Assembly (NCBI RefSeq): GCF_004770145.1
Contig: NZ_RQFW01000026.1
Coordinates: 1-52,742 of the forward strand
Direction of reading: 5' to 3'
DNA: 52,742 bases
DNA from: Leptospira bourretii
GTDB lineage: Bacteria > Spirochaetota > Leptospiria > Leptospirales > Leptospiraceae
Of this stretch, positions 1 to 8,688 are shown piece by piece (the first letter of the stretch is position 1; the number at the start of each line of letters is the position of its first letter). The notes below the pieces were generated by a model. It was given only the letters and a program-made list of their open reading frames with translations, did no database searches and was not told the origin of the DNA. A program made the position numbers and the translations under genes.

Positions 1-75
1 CCAAACTCCAATGGCTAAAAGAACCCACTCCAGACAATGTCTGTCGAATTTTAAGTAATGTTAGGTGTCTATCGG
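1..75. repeat. Terminal overlap of a circular molecule (copy 1)
   Basis: These 75 bases are identical to 52668-52742. A single reading frame (start 51038, stop 3341) stays open when the two copies are merged. The repeat is therefore the overlap left when a circular contig was linearised, not a biological terminal repeat. Confidence 0.93.
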
Positions 76-3000
76 AAGGTGTGGATGTTCCAGCCTTGGA
101 TGCTGTTTTATTTTTGACTCCACGCAATTCGCAGGTGGATGTGGTGCAATCTGTTGGCCGAGTGATGCGAAATGCACCGGGTAAAGACAAGGGGTATGTT
201 ATTTTACCAGTTGTGATTCCTGCTGGAGTGGAACCACACGAGGCTCTGAATGACAACAAAACCTACAAAGTGGTTTGGCAGGTCTTACAAGCCCTTCGTT
301 CGCATGACGACCGTTTTGATGCGATGGTCAATAAATTAGAAATCAATGGACCTGATGTTGCTAAGATGGAAGTGATCGCGATCTCTGATTCTTTTGGCAA
401 AAAGAAAGAGAAGAAAGGCGAAGGAAAGAATTTAGGTCGTGGAAGCGATCACTTGGGAAATGCACCTCAACCCAAACACCCTCACTCAAAAGAGAAAGAT
501 CAGTTTGAAATGCAATTTGATATCGGAACCATTGAGATGGCAATTTATGCCAAGGTGGTGCAAAAATGTGGGAACCGTCTGCATTGGGAAGAGTGGGCGG
601 GAGACATTGCCAAAATTGCAAACACTCATATCTCGCGGATCCAAGCGATTTTATACGATCCCAAAAACAAAAAAGAAATTGGTGCTTTTCATGAGTTTGC
701 CGAAGAGCTCAGGGACGATTTAAATGATAGCATTTCTGATGGGGAAGTGGTGGAAATGCTTGCCCAACACCTCATCACCAAACCTGTCTTTGACGCGTTG
801 TTTCAAAACAACGATTTTACCAAACAAAATGCGGTGTCTAGAGCAATGGATAACATTCTTGGTATTTTACAAGAACACCACCTAGAAAAGGAAACAGACA
901 CCTTACAACGATTCTATGAATCGGTCAAAATGAGAGCTAGTGGAATTACCAACGCGGAAGGCCGCCAAAAGATTATTTTGGAACTGTATGATAAGTTTTT
1001 TAGTAACGCCTTCCCCAAGTTATCCGAACGGTTGGGGATTGTCTACACTCCTGTAGAGGCTGTGGACTTTATTCTCCATTCGGTTGCCGATGTTTTGGAT
1101 TCCGAATTTGGTTTGAAATACGGGGACGATGCTGTGCAGGTGCTTGATCCCTTTACGGGCACGGGAACCTTTCTCACAAGGCTTTTGCAATCGGGCCTGA
1201 TGACCAAAGAAGAGGTCATTCGAAAATACAAATCGGGGCTCCATGCCAATGAGATTGTCTTACTTGCCTATTACATTGCTTCGATCAATATCGAATCAAC
1301 CTACCATTCAATCACAGGAGAACCGTACACTCCGTTCACAGGAATGCTCCTTACCGATACCTTCCAACTGTTTGAAAAGGACGATATGATTAGCAACTTC
1401 CTTCCCGAAAACAGCGAACGGAGGATGAAACAAAAATCCCAAAATGTCCAAGTGATTGTTTGCAATCCTCCCTATTCGGCAGGACAAACCAGTGCCAACG
1501 ACAACAACCAAAATGTCAAATACCCTGGGCTTGACAGTAGGATTGAAGTTACTTATGCCAAAGAATCCAGTGCTACCAACAAAAATGCGTTATACGATTC
1601 CTATATCCGAGCCATTCGTTGGGCGAGTGATCGGATAGGAGAAAGTGGGGTGATGGGTTTTATCACGAATGCGGGATTTGTCGAAGGAAATGCGATGGAT
1701 GGGCTTCGGAAATGTTTGCAGGAAGAATTTAGTTCGCTCTATATCTTTCACTTACGAGGAAACCAACGGACTTCAGGAGAATTGTCTCGCAAAGAAGGCG
1801 GAAAACTCTTTGGATCAGGGAGCCGAGCACCTATTGCAATCACTATCTTTGTCAAAAATCCAAAGACAAAAGAAATGGGAAAAATCTATTTTCATGACAT
1901 TGGGAACTATATGACCCGCGAACAAAAGTTAGAAAAACTTCGGGAGTTTGGGAGCATCGAAGGAATTGCCAAAGCCAAAGGATGGAAAGAACTTACACCT
2001 GACAAACACCATGATTGGATTGGGCAAAGGGATGAAAGTTTTAGCGAATTTATTTCTTTAGGGGATAAGAAAGATAAGTCGAGTGTGACTTTGTTTGAGA
2101 ATTATTCAAGGGGATTGGAAACAGCTAGAGATGCTTGGGTTTACAACTTTTCAAATCAGTCTCTGAATACTAATATTAAGAATTTTCTCAAATTCTATGA
2201 GTTTGAAAGAAAACGTCTAGAAGAGTATACATTGAATGAAAAATCAAAGAAACTTGATAAAACAAACGAATTTGTTAACAATGATTCTACGAAAATCAGT
2301 TGGTCAAGTAGTCTCATTTCTAATTTGGAGAGAAATGTTAAATCTAATTTTCAAGAAAATAGAATTTCTATTGGCATTTATCGACCATTTACTAAGCAGA
2401 AAATATATTATGAGCAGTTTCTAAATCATCGTGTAGGGCAAATGCCTCGAATCTTTCCTACGCCCACTGCGGAAAATCGAGTGATCTATATGAGTGGATC
2501 AGGTAATAGTGGAAAGGAATTCTCGGTATTATTAGTCGATACTATTCCTGATCTTAATATGCAACATTCAGGAGGCCAAGGTTTTCCACTCTATCTCTAC
2601 GATACAGATGACTCAGACTCTGGTAGTGACGACACCAACGATGATAGCCTCTTTGCCAATAACAATACCACTTCGATTGCTGCGGCTGCTGAGCCCAGTC
2701 GAAGCGAGACCCGTCGAAGACACGCAATTACCGATTCGGGATTCCAACATTTCAAAGAGGCGTATCCCAAGGAAACAATCACCAAAGAAGATATCTTTTA
2801 CTATGTATATGGGTTCCTCCATTCGCCCACGTATCGAGAACGTTATGCGGACAATTTGACAAAGGAACTGCCTCGGATCCCTCGTGTAAAAGATCCCAAA
2901 GATTTCTTCGCGTTTAGCAAAGCGGGGCGTGCCCTTGCCGACCTCCATATTGGGTATGAGAAGGTAAAACCTTATCCTGTGAAACTTGTCACTACCAAAA

Positions 3001-3341
3001 CCCAACTCAAACCCGAACACTACTATGTGACCCAAATGAAATATGCCAAAAATGGAAAGGAAAAAGACCAAACCATTGTGATCTACAATGAGTATATCAC
3101 CATCACAGACATTCCTTTGGAAGCCTATGAGTACGTTGTGAACGGCAAATCCGCCTTAGATTGGATCATCGAACGGTATTGTGTGAAAACCGATAAAGAC
3201 AGTGGGATTGTGAATGATGCAAATCTTTGGGGGATCGAAACGGAAAACAATCCTAAGTATCCATTGGAGTTATTTCAGAAAGTGATTACAGTGAGTCTTG
3301 CAACGATGGAGATTGTGAAGGAGTTGCCGGAGTGGGAGTGA
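1..3341 (+). CDS. Type ISP restriction-modification enzyme, C-terminal two thirds
   Basis: This is the continuation of the gene that starts at 51038. Joined across the 75-bp overlap it is 1657 codons in one frame, close to the usual 1,500-1,650 aa of single-chain type ISP enzymes (LlaGI/LlaBIII family), which cut, translocate and methylate DNA. Helicase motif VI (QSVGRVMR) lies near residues 593-600. It is followed by a coupler and then an N6-adenine methyltransferase with motif I (DPFTGTGTF) at about 926 and motif IV (NPPY) at about 1032. The last 500 residues would be the target-recognition region. An Asp/Ser/Asn-rich, low-complexity stretch sits at about 1409-1445. There is no separate specificity or methylase gene, as expected for this family. 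Target sequence is unknown. The internal ATG at 81 is not the gene start. Confidence 0.9.
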   Translation, partial: KLQWLKEPTPDNVCRILSNVRCLSEGVDVPALDAVLFLTPRNSQVDVVQSVGRVMRNAPGKDKGYVILPVVIPAGVEPHEALNDNKTYKVVWQVLQALRSHDDRFDAMVNKLEINGPDVAKMEVIAISDSFGKKKEKKGEGKNLGRGSDHLGNAPQPKHPHSKEKDQFEMQFDIGTIEMAIYAKVVQKCGNRLHWEEWAGDIAKIANTHISRIQAILYDPKNKKEIGAFHEFAEELRDDLNDSISDGEVVEMLAQHLITKPVFDALFQNNDFTKQNAVSRAMDNILGILQEHHLEKETDTLQRFYESVKMRASGITNAEGRQKIILELYDKFFSNAFPKLSERLGIVYTPVEAVDFILHSVADVLDSEFGLKYGDDAVQVLDPFTGTGTFLTRLLQSGLMTKEEVIRKYKSGLHANEIVLLAYYIASINIESTYHSITGEPYTPFTGMLLTDTFQLFEKDDMISNFLPENSERRMKQKSQNVQVIVCNPPYSAGQTSANDNNQNVKYPGLDSRIEVTYAKESSATNKNALYDSYIRAIRWASDRIGESGVMGFITNAGFVEGNAMDGLRKCLQEEFSSLYIFHLRGNQRTSGELSRKEGGKLFGSGSRAPIAITIFVKNPKTKEMGKIYFHDIGNYMTREQKLEKLREFGSIEGIAKAKGWKELTPDKHHDWIGQRDESFSEFISLGDKKDKSSVTLFENYSRGLETARDAWVYNFSNQSLNTNIKNFLKFYEFERKRLEEYTLNEKSKKLDKTNEFVNNDSTKISWSSSLISNLERNVKSNFQENRISIGIYRPFTKQKIYYEQFLNHRVGQMPRIFPTPTAENRVIYMSGSGNSGKEFSVLLVDTIPDLNMQHSGGQGFPLYLYDTDDSDSGSDDTNDDSLFANNNTTSIAAAAEPSRSETRRRHAITDSGFQHFKEAYPKETITKEDIFYYVYGFLHSPTYRERYADNLTKELPRIPRVKDPKDFFAFSKAGRALADLHIGYEKVKPYPVKLVTTKTQLKPEHYYVTQMKYAKNGKEKDQTIVIYNEYITITDIPLEAYEYVVNGKSALDWIIERYCVKTDKDSGIVNDANLWGIETENNPKYPLELFQKVITVSLATMEIVKELPEWE

Positions 3342-3407
3342 GTGAGAAGGGGAGGGGGGGAAAGGTTTTGTGTGGGAGTGGAAGAGTTGCTATTATAAGA
3401 CCTCTGC

Positions 3408-3938
3408 TTATGGAAATAAAAGCTGGTATAGGTTGTTTTTCTTCGTTTTTTGAAATATATATTGGTCTACATTTGTTTTTGAAAAATCAATTGAATTGAA
3501 TAATTCTTCATTTTTCCAAGCATCCATTTCGTGAGTGAGATCGCTTAATTCTGAAGCATTATAATTCTTAAATGTATTAACTGTTTTCGCGATAACTTGC
3601 TTTTCAAATACAGATAATTTATCGGTATCATATTTACTGTTTTGATCTAATTCAATGAATGTCATGTTACCCGAGCCATAACCAATGTAAGATTTTAATT
3701 GAAAACCATGCTTCGATTTGAGAAGAGATATATATTGATTAAATTCTTTAACCACTGGTCCATACGGCATTTTTATAAATTCTAAACCAGTTAACGTTTT
3801 CTTGAGATTCCCGTTAGGACTGTTAAAATATACAAAATCAATTAGAAATAAATATTTATTCCATTTCGTTTTAGATAAATCATGCGGATCAATAGTAAGA
3901 ATAGTTGCAGTAATTGAAACTAATTTTTCAGTTTCCAT
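3408..3938 (-). CDS. Panacea-domain (SocA/DUF4065-like) protein
   Basis: A 176-aa soluble protein. The segments LFLIDFVYF, LTGLEFIKMPYGPV and ASELSDLTHEMDAWKN follow the order and look of the Panacea (DUF4065, SocA-like) domain. That domain is known as a widely exchanged antitoxin domain that neutralises unrelated toxins. The ATG at 3938 is preferred because AAAAGG lies 8 nt upstream; a GTG at 3947 is also in frame. The gene lies just downstream of a cyclase-like ORF on the same strand, so the pair may form a toxin-antitoxin or signalling unit. Family membership is read from motifs only, and the functional link to the neighbour is inference. Confidence 0.72.
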   Translation of the reverse strand: METEKLVSITATILTIDPHDLSKTKWNKYLFLIDFVYFNSPNGNLKKTLTGLEFIKMPYGPVVKEFNQYISLLKSKHGFQLKSYIGYGSGNMTFIELDQNSKYDTDKLSVFEKQVIAKTVNTFKNYNASELSDLTHEMDAWKNEELFNSIDFSKTNVDQYIFQKTKKNNLYQLLFP

Positions 3939-4023
3939 CTTGTGCACCTTTTAAATAATCAAGTTTTCGACGAAGCAACTTTAGTTTTACTTTATGAATA
4001 AAAGGTTTAGAAGAATCTTCCAT
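3928..4023 (-). CDS. Possible 31-aa basic peptide between cyclase and Panacea genes
   Basis: A short frame (MEDSSKPFIHKVKLKLLRRK...) starts at an ATG that overlaps the end of the shifted cyclase frame and runs 11 nt into the Panacea gene. It is Lys/Arg rich. The end-to-end overlaps suggest translational coupling, but there is no independent evidence of expression. It could be chance. Confidence 0.25.
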   Translation of the reverse strand: MEDSSKPFIHKVKLKLLRRKLDYLKGAQDGN

Positions 4024-4124
4024 GAGTGTTTTTATTTTTTTCATCTAAAATCCACTCAATTTCTTCATCTTCTGGAATCACGTAATATAAGTGATTTTCT
4101 CCTTTCGTCCCCTTCAACATTTGA

Positions 4125-4625
4125 TCAGAAATTGAAATCGATAACTGGACCATAATCAATCGCGATAGTTATTGATAAGAAGTTCTTTCTTGAAATATCG
4201 AAACTCAAGTAGCTTTTATAGAAATCCCACCATTTGTTTTTAGTTTCTACAAGAATTTCGATTAAATCTTTTGCTGTAAGATCTTGAGGAATCTCTTTCA
4301 TATTTTCGTTTGCAATTCTGTTATTCCAATAAGCTAGAGTTTTCTCTTCTTTGAAATCAGGATAAAAATACATCACTGCATCCCCTAAAAATTTAATCGG
4401 TTCAAGTTTTCTTTTTTTAAATTCTGAAATTGCCATTTCATAGAAACGTTGCATAACTCCAACCCACTCAGGGAAAGGTTTTCCAAATTTAATTCCAGTT
4501 GAGTTTGCTAAATCAATAAAAATTATATATGCATTGAAGGCGTTTTTTACTAGTTCTTGTTTACGTCTTTCGTTTGATTGAGCTTCGTCACCAGATGACA
4601 TTAATTTATCTATGTTTGTCTCCAT
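4125..4625 (-). CDS. Class III nucleotide cyclase-like protein, probably frameshifted
   Basis: The 166-aa frame carries the two metal-binding segments of class III (adenylate/guanylate/pyrimidine) cyclases: FIDLANSTG (Asp38) and FLGDAVMYFYP (Asp82), then the strand ITIAIDYG. The frame stops right after DYGPVIDFNF, where the family normally continues. The next frame stays open to 4007 (…SDQMLKGTKGENHLYYVIPEDEE…), so about 40 more residues are reached by one frameshift near 4125-4150. A good ribosome site (AAGGAATTATA-ATG) precedes the start. Small free-standing cyclases of this kind occur in Pycsar anti-phage systems. The base- and substrate-binding half is not recognisable, so activity is uncertain. 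This could be a pseudogene, a sequencing indel or a programmed shift. Confidence 0.6.
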   Translation of the reverse strand: METNIDKLMSSGDEAQSNERRKQELVKNAFNAYIIFIDLANSTGIKFGKPFPEWVGVMQRFYEMAISEFKKRKLEPIKFLGDAVMYFYPDFKEEKTLAYWNNRIANENMKEIPQDLTAKDLIEILVETKNKWWDFYKSYLSFDISRKNFLSITIAIDYGPVIDFNF

Positions 4626-4835
4626 TATAATTCCTTTTTTATAATATGTCTAGGCTGGCCCTTAGCCGCTGGTGTAAGCGTTGGAGAGTAGAACGACACG
4701 TCTAGAAAGTGCCAGAAGTCTTTCCGTCGCAGACCGAGCTATGGCCTTGTGCCGAAGATGTAAGTCGTAGTTATCGAATGAGCCAAGCATTCTAACTTTC
4801 GAAATTAGGAAATTTAATAACAATAACATCTAACA
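4626..4835. other. GC-rich spacer, unidentified
   Basis: About 150 bp (roughly 4645-4795) is clearly richer in G and C than the flanking genes, like the attC sites further along. It does not show a matching RYYYAAC/GTTRRRY pair, so I do not call it an attC site. It may be a diverged attC or a structured RNA. Confidence 0.3.
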
Positions 4836-5123
4836 TTATTTTATAATTCCAAATGTACGCATTTGACCATAAATATTTGATATTTCGGAATTAAGTTGCC
4901 TTAAATACTCTTTACAAACATGAAAGTAAAGATCCTCTCGAGTATCTTCCAAAACAATTTCAAACTTCCTTTTTTTTAATTGAATAATTAATTCGTTAAA
5001 ACTATTTTTTAGTGAGATGGTGTCGTCGGATGTCAGGGCAATTGTAATTTCTTTTTCTGGGAAATTGATCTGTAAAAATGTTTTTTCTTCAGATCTAATA
5101 ATTACTGATTTAATTGCTTCCAT
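4836..5123 (-). CDS. Small protein coupled to the PHP-ATPase gene
   Basis: A 95-aa protein of unknown function. The ATG at 5123 is preceded by GGAAGGG at an ideal distance. The start lies 14 nt inside the end of the PHP-ATPase gene, so the two are translationally coupled. It has no membrane segment or signal peptide. The fold looks mixed, with a beta-rich N-terminal half (KTFLQINFPEKEITIAL) and a helical C-terminal half. I do not recognise a family. It could be a partner or regulator of the upstream ATPase. Confidence 0.7.
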   Translation of the reverse strand: MEAIKSVIIRSEEKTFLQINFPEKEITIALTSDDTISLKNSFNELIIQLKKRKFEIVLEDTREDLYFHVCKEYLRQLNSEISNIYGQMRTFGIIK

Positions 5124-7248
5124 ATATTCCCTTCCTTTCTCCGAATGCATTCCTACCACCTTCTAACGTGGTCATACTTTTTTCTTTCCAATCAAGGGAA
5201 TCGACTCCGTTTATTATTTTTAGCCGATTTGAAAAAGGATTGCCTTGATAAGTTTTGTAACCTTCATGCGTATGTTCTCGATAAATTGAATTATATGGTA
5301 ATGTTCGAACTGCTATATTAGCATCATGTGTAGCTATCACAATTCGCTTCCCACTTTTGGCCAGATCTTTAAGTATTGGAACAATGAAATCACTAATAAA
5401 ATCATTTCCGAGACTTTTTTCTGGTTCATCAACCAAGTATACATCTTTATCTTCTTTAAGTTCTTTTGCCAAAAGAACCATAGAAGATTCACCATTTGAA
5501 GGTTTATACTCAATGTGGTTTAGTTCAAAAAATCTTTTAAATAAAACAAGATCCTTTATTGATTTAATTTTTGCTGAATCATCTACTTTTAATAACTCTG
5601 ATAATGCTGCAAAAAAATCTGCCTGGTATACTTTTTCTGCAAGAATATTAATACATTTAGAAAATTCTTTTTCTGGAGATTTTGTGTTGCTTGATAAATG
5701 TTTGAATTCACCATCTGATATAATTCCATTCTGAAATTTAAAATCCGTGACACAAAACAATTTGCCCTTGTTCTCAAAATCCCAAACAAATTCTGTCCAC
5801 TTTTTTATTGGTTTTTTTAAATTTGTCACAACTTTTTGAAGAGCTAAGTCAAGCTTGATTCTATTGCTGCCGTACTCAAGAAATCCTGTACTTTGTGGTT
5901 TTTTAGGAACGCCGGTTTTCTTTGAAACTTCCAACGAAAAACATTTTATAGTAAAGTTAATAAGTCTTGCAGATTTGAAGTTTTTGAATGCATCATATGT
6001 TTTATCTGATAGGTGGTTTTGTGCTTTATTTAAAGCCTCGTTCAATTCATTAAAGAGCGATTCTCCCAGAATCGTTTTATTGAATTCATTTCGATTTAAT
6101 TCATTTATAAAATTATCGAACTCTTTTCTTAGGTTAGTAGTATCTGTTAAAGTTGACGACAGTCGATTCTCATCAATGGGAAGAATTTCTCTTATCAAAA
6201 GCTTTTGTGCAATTTTGCTTGATTCTTGCTTACTATAATGTTCTCTGTAACTCGTCAAATTTGCTATCTCAGCTTCTTCAGCGTTTCGAATAAATGATAT
6301 CTCTTCTTTACAATCAGAAATATCAGAATCTAAAAGATCCAATTCTAATTTAGAAGCAGACAAATCATATTTCTTTATAAGGTTTTCAGAATTTGACTCA
6401 AAAAGATTCGCTTTAATTCCTTTGTCATTGTAATGCTTGCAAATACTTTTAAGTATTTCTGTTTTCCCTGTTCCCTTTGATCCAAATAATATATTGACAT
6501 CATCCCAGATATCAATTTCTATCGGTGGCTCTCCTTTGAATGGAGTTAATTTGATGTGGCTTTTATTTTTTGATGCCAATAAGGTTTGTATTGTACTTTC
6601 GTTTTTATCTAAAAGAAGGCAAAATTGTTCAAAACTTTCTACTGGAAGTCTTAGCTCAGGTAATCCATTGGAAATTTTTAAGTATGAATCCCAATCCTGA
6701 ACATCTGATCCATAAATTGAATTATGCCCATGACTCACAAATATTCCTGCCGAAATTGAATCGGTAGCTTCTTTTATCACCCGATTCGAATTTTTGATTC
6801 CAGAAATTAAAACATCGATTGCAGCGTCTCCTATATTTGGTTTTTTATTGTAATAGTGAGCGATATAAATTACATCTATATCGTTAAATGCATAGGAAAT
6901 TTTGCTTATATCGATAACAAATTTATCGGGAGACTCACTATTAATTAATTTTAAAAGTATTTCGTTAAATGCTTCTACTTGTTTTGGATTTGATATAACA
7001 ATAAGATGACCACGTTTATTTTCATGGATAATATCTAGTTCGACACCTGGCCAAATTTGAAGATGTTCTGCTTTTAACGCTAATATCTCATTAAACTGAT
7101 CAATATCAAAAAGATTATGATTTGTTATTGCGCAAATACCGACATCGGAATTAGATATTATTTCACAAAATTTCTTAGGTGTAATCTCGCGCGTGTGAGC
7201 ATCTCCTCTTTTGGTTTTTCTTGTGTGTATATGGATATCAATTTTCAT
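5110..7248 (-). CDS. PHP phosphoesterase + ABC/SMC-type ATPase (Ppl-like defence protein)
   Basis: The 712-aa protein begins with a PHP (polymerase and histidinol phosphatase) metal-dependent phosphoesterase domain: DIHIHT at 4-9, ITNHNLFD at 41-48, PGVELD at 67-72, and histidines in HYYNKKP and SHGHNS. An ATPase follows, with Walker A GSKGTGKT (256-263), a helical insertion of about 300 residues, an ABC-like signature PSNGESSM (583-590), Walker B DVYLVDEPE (602-610) and a switch histidine in IATHD (642). The PHP-then-ABC-ATPase order is that of Ppl, a single-gene anti-phage protein, and of TrpH-like PHP ATPases. It probably senses or processes nucleic acid using ATP and a nuclease or phosphatase site; this is inferred from the domains. 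It is coupled to the small gene downstream. Confidence 0.8.
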   Translation of the reverse strand: MKIDIHIHTRKTKRGDAHTREITPKKFCEIISNSDVGICAITNHNLFDIDQFNEILALKAEHLQIWPGVELDIIHENKRGHLIVISNPKQVEAFNEILLKLINSESPDKFVIDISKISYAFNDIDVIYIAHYYNKKPNIGDAAIDVLISGIKNSNRVIKEATDSISAGIFVSHGHNSIYGSDVQDWDSYLKISNGLPELRLPVESFEQFCLLLDKNESTIQTLLASKNKSHIKLTPFKGEPPIEIDIWDDVNILFGSKGTGKTEILKSICKHYNDKGIKANLFESNSENLIKKYDLSASKLELDLLDSDISDCKEEISFIRNAEEAEIANLTSYREHYSKQESSKIAQKLLIREILPIDENRLSSTLTDTTNLRKEFDNFINELNRNEFNKTILGESLFNELNEALNKAQNHLSDKTYDAFKNFKSARLINFTIKCFSLEVSKKTGVPKKPQSTGFLEYGSNRIKLDLALQKVVTNLKKPIKKWTEFVWDFENKGKLFCVTDFKFQNGIISDGEFKHLSSNTKSPEKEFSKCINILAEKVYQADFFAALSELLKVDDSAKIKSIKDLVLFKRFFELNHIEYKPSNGESSMVLLAKELKEDKDVYLVDEPEKSLGNDFISDFIVPILKDLAKSGKRIVIATHDANIAVRTLPYNSIYREHTHEGYKTYQGNPFSNRLKIINGVDSLDWKEKSMTTLEGGRNAFGERKGIYGSN

Positions 7249-7490
7249 ACATTTTATCCGTATTAAATTATTTATATTTAGTTAATATCGTTTTGCTGGT
7301 ATGCCTTCAAGACATGGGTAACTTTTATGCGTCAGTAGAAAGGTAACACTTTTTGATTAACTTACCTGATTTTTTAACTTTGTATGAGTTAGGATCAAGA
7401 ATAAATTTGGATCGATAACACCTAACTTATTAATATCGAACCAAATGGAGATAAAAATCGCTTTCCTTTTTGATATCGCCATTAAATCCG

Positions 7491-7778
7491 TTAAATGGAT
7501 TCCCAACCATACTGAAATGCCATCCAATTAATGTAACCCCTGTCTTTGATATACCTTTGCTTGAATTCGTAATGATCTGAGATAAGTAAATCAGCATTAG
7601 GATCGAAGGGTTTCTCTGGCTTCACATAAATTTGCTCAAGGGTCTTCATGTCGAGAGCCTCGTGAGGCCTCTTCCTGTTAAAATCGATTTTCCACTTGTT
7701 GAAGAATTATTGGAAGAGAGTTATATTTCCCACGATCTCATTTTGTAATTCGCGAGCCATGTCTCTATGCATATGCAT
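7491..7778 (-). pseudogene. Transposase C-terminal remnant (DDE, rve_3 type)
   Basis: The minus-strand frame reads HRDMARELQNEIV..., a TAA stop (7707-7709), then FFNKWKIDFNRKRPHEAL and on to FQYGWESI and a stop. The F(N)xxRPHEAL block is the hallmark of the C-terminal end of IS481/IS3-type transposases. The stop probably replaced a Gln codon. No catalytic DDE residues remain, so the element cannot move by itself. Confidence 0.8.
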
Positions 7779-8085
7779 TTATAATCAGAATTTCTTTGTA
7801 TAGCCATTATTAACATCTTGAAATTCTGAAAAAAGTGTTAGATACTAGATGTGTCTATTTCTTTATCAATAAGCTGTGCAAATTCTTAAACTCTCACCAC
7901 CATTTCGGTAAAACTTATCCATGGTTCTCGTCTATTTTAATAGGAAGATAATATCCTTGTATTTATTAGCGCCCTTTACATTTTGTGGAGTGTTTTGCTC
8001 GCAGGTTGAGCTCGAGACAAGTATATGTATTAATACAACAATTTTCGAAAATGTGGTTCGAAAAGATTTCTTGATCCGACTAATT

Positions 8086-8214
8086 TTACTTACTTCTCAT
8101 CTTTCTGAAAGTATAAATAATTCCATTAATAAAAATATAGCTTACAATAGAATATAAAATCATTAGAAAAATTACTTCATAAAATCCTAACTCAATTCCT
8201 AAAAATCTAAACAT
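8086..8214 (-). CDS. Small single-pass membrane protein (42 aa)
   Basis: MFRFLGIELGFYEVIFLMIL... is a 42-residue protein with one hydrophobic span at about residues 10-35 and a basic tail (TFRKMRSK). Its ATG lies inside the last 16 nt of the upstream 74-aa ORF in another frame, a typical coupled arrangement. Function is unknown. Small membrane peptides beside a regulator can be toxins, but nothing here proves that. Confidence 0.45.
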   Translation of the reverse strand: MFRFLGIELGFYEVIFLMILYSIVSYIFINGIIYTFRKMRSK

Positions 8215-8423
8215 TTAACTACCCTCACTTTATTTTGATGAAAATTTATAGCAAATTCTAAAAATACTGCTATGTCTTTACAAACATAATTTTGATTTTG
8301 TATCTGATATACTACAAATGAATCGGTTCCACACTTAGTAGAGATACCATCCTGAGCGCTGAGCTGGGTAAAATTGACGTCATTCTGTAAAGAATCCAGA
8401 ATAAATTGAAATCTTAAATCCAC
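8199..8423 (-). CDS. Hypothetical small soluble protein (74 aa)
   Basis: A GTG-start ORF preceded by a strong GGAAGGAG about 10 nt upstream. It has no recognisable domain and contains three cysteines. It lies between a transposase remnant and attC1 and overlaps the 42-aa membrane ORF, so the two form a possible two-gene unit. The ribosome site supports real translation. Confidence 0.5.
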   Translation of the reverse strand: MDLRFQFILDSLQNDVNFTQLSAQDGISTKCGTDSFVVYQIQNQNYVCKDIAVFLEFAINFHQNKVRVVKCLDF

Positions 8424-8522
8424 GGTATTAAACTCCTTCCAAGGTACTCCTAAAAAGGTGATCTAAAGGGGCGATTAACCTGCTAGTGTTACCCATGTCC
8501 TGAGGCATACAAAATTTCGATA

Positions 8523-8688
8523 GCGTAAAACGAACTAGTGTTACCGAAGTTCCCCGACCCTGAGTCCCAACGGGACGTTAGGGACGGGAATGTAGCTTGC
8601 TTTTAAAAGCGAATGCAGGGAGTAGAATGTGGCACAGCCCAAGCGAAGCCGGAGTGCAGAAGCGTAGCGGTAACAAGCTGTTATACGC
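8523..8688 (-). repeat. attC-like integron recombination site 1
   Basis: In the minus (cassette) direction the site begins with GCGTATAACAGCTTGTTACC and ends with GGTAACACTAGTTCGTTTTACGC (8545-8523). The two ends are an imperfect palindrome over about 22 nt, with the R-box pair GTATAAC / GTTTTAC. The interior is GC-rich and folds into further hairpins. The stop codon of the DUF5131 gene is inside the first R box. The right core AGTTCGTT is shared by attC2 and attC4, with GGTTCGTT in attC3. Confidence 0.75.

Larger units (their letters stand above)
7299..8510. mobile_element. Decayed insertion sequence bounded by inverted repeats
   Basis: A 24-bp sequence at 7299-7322 (GTATGCCTTCAAGACATGGG...) recurs inverted at 8488-8510, with about 22 of 23 positions matching and one indel. 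The two copies are about 1.2 kb apart, a normal IS length, and enclose a transposase C-terminal remnant (7491-7778) on the minus strand. The other half of the interval holds two small ORFs (8086-8423) instead of the transposase N-terminus, so the element has been partly replaced. The right repeat abuts attC1. Around 7321-7360 there are further TAAC/GTTACC-type repeats typical of IS ends. Confidence 0.6.

Noticed and set aside
2613..3071. 152-aa minus-strand ORF inside the type ISP gene
   Set aside because: A shadow of the coding frame on the other strand; the sense frame has clear domain motifs.
81..3341. Treating the ATG at 81 as the start of a separate methyltransferase gene
   Set aside because: The frame is open upstream through position 1 and continues from 51038 across the circular join. 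The residues before ATG 81 are helicase sequence.
4645..4795. Possible attC site between the cyclase and Ppl-like modules
   Set aside because: It is GC-rich as attC sites are, but I could not find complementary R boxes or the AGTTCGTT core.
7921..8157. 78-aa plus-strand ORF
   Set aside because: It overlaps the better-supported minus-strand membrane ORF, has no ribosome site and resembles no family.
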